From CAIVAT01 sp037128705 (GTDB lineage: Bacteria; Bacteroidota; Bacteroidia; Bacteroidales; FEN-979): a DNA stretch of 64,000 nt. Positions 61,428 to 64,000 of the stretch are shown in pieces (within the stretch, counting starts at the first letter, position 1; each line of letters opens with the position of its first letter). Under the pieces are notes generated by a model. The model did no database searches. It was given only the letters and a program-made list of their open reading frames with translations, and was not told the DNA's origin. The translations under genes and the position numbers were made by a program. Location of the stretch: NCBI GenBank assembly GCA_037128705.1, contig JBAXVX010000010.1, positions 1 to 64,000 of the forward strand, in the 5' to 3' direction.

Positions 61428-63500
61428 TTGGGACTGATTACTGAATACCCTTCAGGATTCATTTTCGCGTGTCTCTTTCTTGGAGGTGTCTACTCTTTTA
61501 TCCTCTATTACCGGGATTTAAAGAGCGGACCACAGACAGCTGTCCTATGGAGCATGGTGGTGTTGCGTTTTTTATCAGTTTCGATAATTTCATTTCTTGT
61601 CCTTTCCCCATTGATCAGGCAATCAGAAAAACTGATTCAAAAACCCATTGTCGTTATCGGGGTTGATAACTCAAGGTCAGTTATCCTTGCAGGAGATTCG
61701 GCCTATTATAAGTCAACTTTCCCTTCAGAAATAAACAAGCTGGCACATCAATTGGGAAAAAAATGCGAGGTAAGGATTTATTCTCTGGGCGAGCATCTTA
61801 AAAATGGATTTGATGCCTCCTATGCAGATGTTTATACGGATATTTCTGCTTTTTTCAATGAGGTGACCACGCGTTATTCCAATCGCAATGCCGCTGCAGT
61901 AATCCTTGCCTCCGACGGGATCTATAATAAAGGGACCGACCCTTTTTATGCAGCCCAGAAAATACCCTTTCCTGTTTATACTATCGCTTTAGGGGATACC
62001 AATCTGAAGAAGGATATCAATATCCATCAAATCCTGGTGAATAAAACGGTTTTCAAAGGTGATAAATTCCCTGTAGAAATCACCGTAGAGATGAATAAAT
62101 GTAACGGTTTAAATTCAAGGCTTACGCTTTCAAGGGGAAACAGGATAATGGAATCCAGGGATGTAAAGGCGACCAGCAACCGTTTTCTTCAGAAAGTTAC
62201 CTTCCTGATTGATGCCGGTGAAACAGGCATGATAAAATATTCGCTCAGGCTCAGTGACCTTGAAGGCGAGGCAGATGGTCAGAATAACAGGATGGATTTT
62301 TTTGTTGACGTGACTGATACGCGGCAGAAGGTGGCAGTGATATTTGATGCCCCCCATCCTGATATTGGTGCTATATTAAAGGCGGTTGAAGGCTCTTTAC
62401 ATTTCGAAACCGACCTGATCCGCTCAGATTCCCTTCCAAAAAACTTTGATAAATATGATCTGGCGATCCTGAACCAGCTGCCTTCCGTTGTTAATATGGT
62501 TGATCTCACCTCCTTGTTGAAATCCAGGACATCCTTGCTTTTTATCATTGGATCACAGACAGATTTGAATGCTTTTAACCATCTTAAAATCGGTTTGGTG
62601 ATCAATTCTGCAAAAAGCATTATTTCCGAGTCACAACCAGTACTCAACAAAAGCTTTTCATTGTTTGAACTCCCAAAAGCCGATGATGAAATTTTCGCCG
62701 GATCCCCGCCGCTGCAGTCTCCCTTTGGCCAGTACCAATACAGCCCTTTGACGGATATCCTGTTTTATCAGAAAATCGGTACGATCGAATCTCAATTGCC
62801 CCTGGTGATGTTCACCAGGTTATCAGAAAAGAAAATCGGGATCATTGCCGGCGAAAACATATGGCGTTGGAGGGTGGATGATTATATCAGGGCATCCAGC
62901 CATGAGGCCTTCGATCTGTTAATTGATAAAATGGTGAAGTATCTTTCAACCAAGGATGATAAATCGTTTTTCAGGATTCATATGAAAAGCAAGATTTCTG
63001 AAAATGATCCTGTAGAAATGGATGCCGAATTATTTAATGCAACATATGAACTCATCAACGGTCCAGAGGTAAACATGACCATCACTGATGAATCCGGAAA
63101 GGCATACCCCTTCCTCTTCAATAAAACCCTGAAATCATATTATCTGAATGCCGGTCTTTTCCCTGTCGGAGAGTATTCCTATAAGGCCACGACGACGGTA
63201 GGCCCCAAACTCTATCAGAAAAAGGGTAAGTTTTATATTGAACGGATCAACATTGAGAGTGTTAATCTTGTCGCCGATCAACATGAACTGTTCAGGATTG
63301 CTACAGCACATGACGGAGAGATGATTGGAAGGGACAGCATCAGCATTTTAGCTGATAAAATCATTGCAAGGCAGGATATCAGAAGCGTATCCATCAATCA
63401 GAACCGAATGACAGATTTAATTGGAAATCCATGGCTCTTCGCTGTAATCCTGGCACTTTTAACAGCAGAATGGATTGTCAGGAAACGGGAAGGTAAATAG
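61428..63500 (+). CDS. Large membrane protein with VWA-like domain
   Basis: About 690 residues. I use TTG 61428, after the fabG stop, giving GLITEYPSGFIFACLFLGGV as first helix; TTG 61392 would overlap fabG by 22 nt. Two N-terminal helices, then a von Willebrand A-like fold with VVIGVDNSRSVILAGDSAYY and AAVILASDGIYNKGTDPFYA, beta-rich domains, a ThuA/glutamine amidotransferase-like middle and one C-terminal helix (PWLFAVILALLTAEWIVRKR). Bacteroidetes have similar large proteins of unknown function next to Bat genes. Confidence 0.75.
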   Translation: MGLITEYPSGFIFACLFLGGVYSFILYYRDLKSGPQTAVLWSMVVLRFLSVSIISFLVLSPLIRQSEKLIQKPIVVIGVDNSRSVILAGDSAYYKSTFPSEINKLAHQLGKKCEVRIYSLGEHLKNGFDASYADVYTDISAFFNEVTTRYSNRNAAAVILASDGIYNKGTDPFYAAQKIPFPVYTIALGDTNLKKDINIHQILVNKTVFKGDKFPVEITVEMNKCNGLNSRLTLSRGNRIMESRDVKATSNRFLQKVTFLIDAGETGMIKYSLRLSDLEGEADGQNNRMDFFVDVTDTRQKVAVIFDAPHPDIGAILKAVEGSLHFETDLIRSDSLPKNFDKYDLAILNQLPSVVNMVDLTSLLKSRTSLLFIIGSQTDLNAFNHLKIGLVINSAKSIISESQPVLNKSFSLFELPKADDEIFAGSPPLQSPFGQYQYSPLTDILFYQKIGTIESQLPLVMFTRLSEKKIGIIAGENIWRWRVDDYIRASSHEAFDLLIDKMVKYLSTKDDKSFFRIHMKSKISENDPVEMDAELFNATYELINGPEVNMTITDESGKAYPFLFNKTLKSYYLNAGLFPVGEYSYKATTTVGPKLYQKKGKFYIERINIESVNLVADQHELFRIATAHDGEMIGRDSISILADKIIARQDIRSVSINQNRMTDLIGNPWLFAVILALLTAEWIVRKREGK

Positions 63501-63518
63501 CCCTGTGGGGATCCAATC

Positions 63519-64000
63519 CTACAAATCTCTTTTTAGTAAAATCCGGTAAACGACCCCGATCATCAGTGCGGAATAAAGCAGGGGAATGCAGCAGGCCCAT
63601 AAACTCACCGAGTCCTGCAAATTTAACCCCATGACCTGTTTAAGCACTGGAATGGCCGGGTACTCCGTTACACGGAGGACTGTATTGACAGGCAGATAGG
63701 TGGAAATATTATTTTCAAATACAATGGGGCTTTTCAGAAAATAATAAAGAATTGGCTCTGCAATGAATACGTACAAGGTGAAAAGCGCAATGGAAAGACC
63801 TGTATTCCTGAAAAGAAATCCGAAAAAGAGGGCGAAAATCTGAAAGGAAAGGATGCTGACGAAAAATCCCAGCATGAAGGTCGATTTTTCCAGTATCATA
63901 GCCAGGGAAATATCCGATGTGTTAGAAAGTCCGAGGATCAGGGTCCCGATGCAAAGTAAAACAGTCATGACGACCGAAATGAGCAGGATCAGCAATAACT
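63519..64000 (-). CDS. ABC-2 type transporter permease, C-terminal part
   Basis: The frame is open to the window edge, so the 5' end is missing; about 160 residues are seen. Four hydrophobic helices (LILLISVVMTVLLCIGTLIL, FMLGFFVSILSFQIFALFFG, NTGLSIALFTLYVFIAEPIL, LWACCIPLLYSALMIGVVYR) end in a basic LLKRDL. This fits ABC-2 or gliding-type export permeases. It converges on the VWA-like gene. Confidence 0.7.
   Translation of the reverse strand, partial: LLLILLISVVMTVLLCIGTLILGLSNTSDISLAMILEKSTFMLGFFVSILSFQIFALFFGFLFRNTGLSIALFTLYVFIAEPILYYFLKSPIVFENNISTYLPVNTVLRVTEYPAIPVLKQVMGLNLQDSVSLWACCIPLLYSALMIGVVYRILLKRDL

Overview
The window looks like a chromosomal segment of an anaerobic or facultative Bacteroidetes bacterium, probably of the Bacteroidales/Marinilabiliales kind. 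Evidence: promoters of the TAnnTTTG type, start codons mostly without Shine-Dalgarno sequences, a type III glutamine synthetase, Bacteroidetes-specific DUF4199 and DUF4831 proteins, a 1417-residue glycogen synthase/phosphorylase fusion, an H+-translocating transhydrogenase split into three subunits, and PAS-LuxR and AraC-GyrI regulator relics of Bacteroidetes type. No phage, insertion sequence or CRISPR array was seen.

Layout. 1-5545: end of an SDR gene, tRNA-Lys, a YciO/Sua5 protein with the SRP RNA directly upstream, then a DUF4199 protein, a GT2, a cNMP-binding histidine kinase and a GT4. 5663-9097: complete pathway to GDP-D-glycero-alpha-D-manno-heptose (hddA, gmhA, hddC, gmhB) with a nitroreductase inserted. 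9178-16165: sodium symporter, glnN, DUF4831, kdsA and rarA. 16387-25898: repeat lipoprotein, pnt operon, CDGSH protein, pdxH, secreted TonB-C-like protein, MacAB-like efflux operon. 26160-28614: M3 peptidase and DsrE protein.

29056-38568 is the accessory island and the most interesting part. Its plus-strand arm has a NicO-like membrane protein, ArsR, an ArsEFG-type organoarsenical set, a rhodanese without the catalytic Cys, and a five-gene operon (HdrA-N-like protein, 2[4Fe-4S] ferredoxin, a DGC domain fused to a lipoyl GcvH domain, and two more DGC proteins). The arsR and HdrA-operon promoters carry nearly the same inverted repeat, so one ArsR probably controls both. The minus-strand arm, converging on it, has a membrane-anchored thioredoxin, an ArsM-like methyltransferase, an unlisted 35-residue Cys-containing peptide, a radical SAM/SPASM maturase, a thioredoxin-thioredoxin reductase fusion and a DUF2892 protein. 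I read this as an arsenic/thiol-responsive locus with a lipoyl-carrier redox module and a probable RiPP pathway. I know of no described system with this combination, but cannot check databases.

The island is flanked by gene relics: an AraC-GyrI regulator on the left and, on the right, an internally deleted duplicate of the etfB-etfA-acyl-CoA dehydrogenase operon whose intact copy lies at 43954-47689. Between relic and intact copy sit an Omp85-like protein, a frameshifted PAS-LuxR regulator and a sulfatase.

47709-64000: mnmE, sucD, a beta-helix lipoprotein, a glycogen operon (debranching enzyme, GT4, GH57, synthase/phosphorylase fusion), fabG, a large VWA-like membrane protein, and the 3' part of an ABC-2 permease running off the window.
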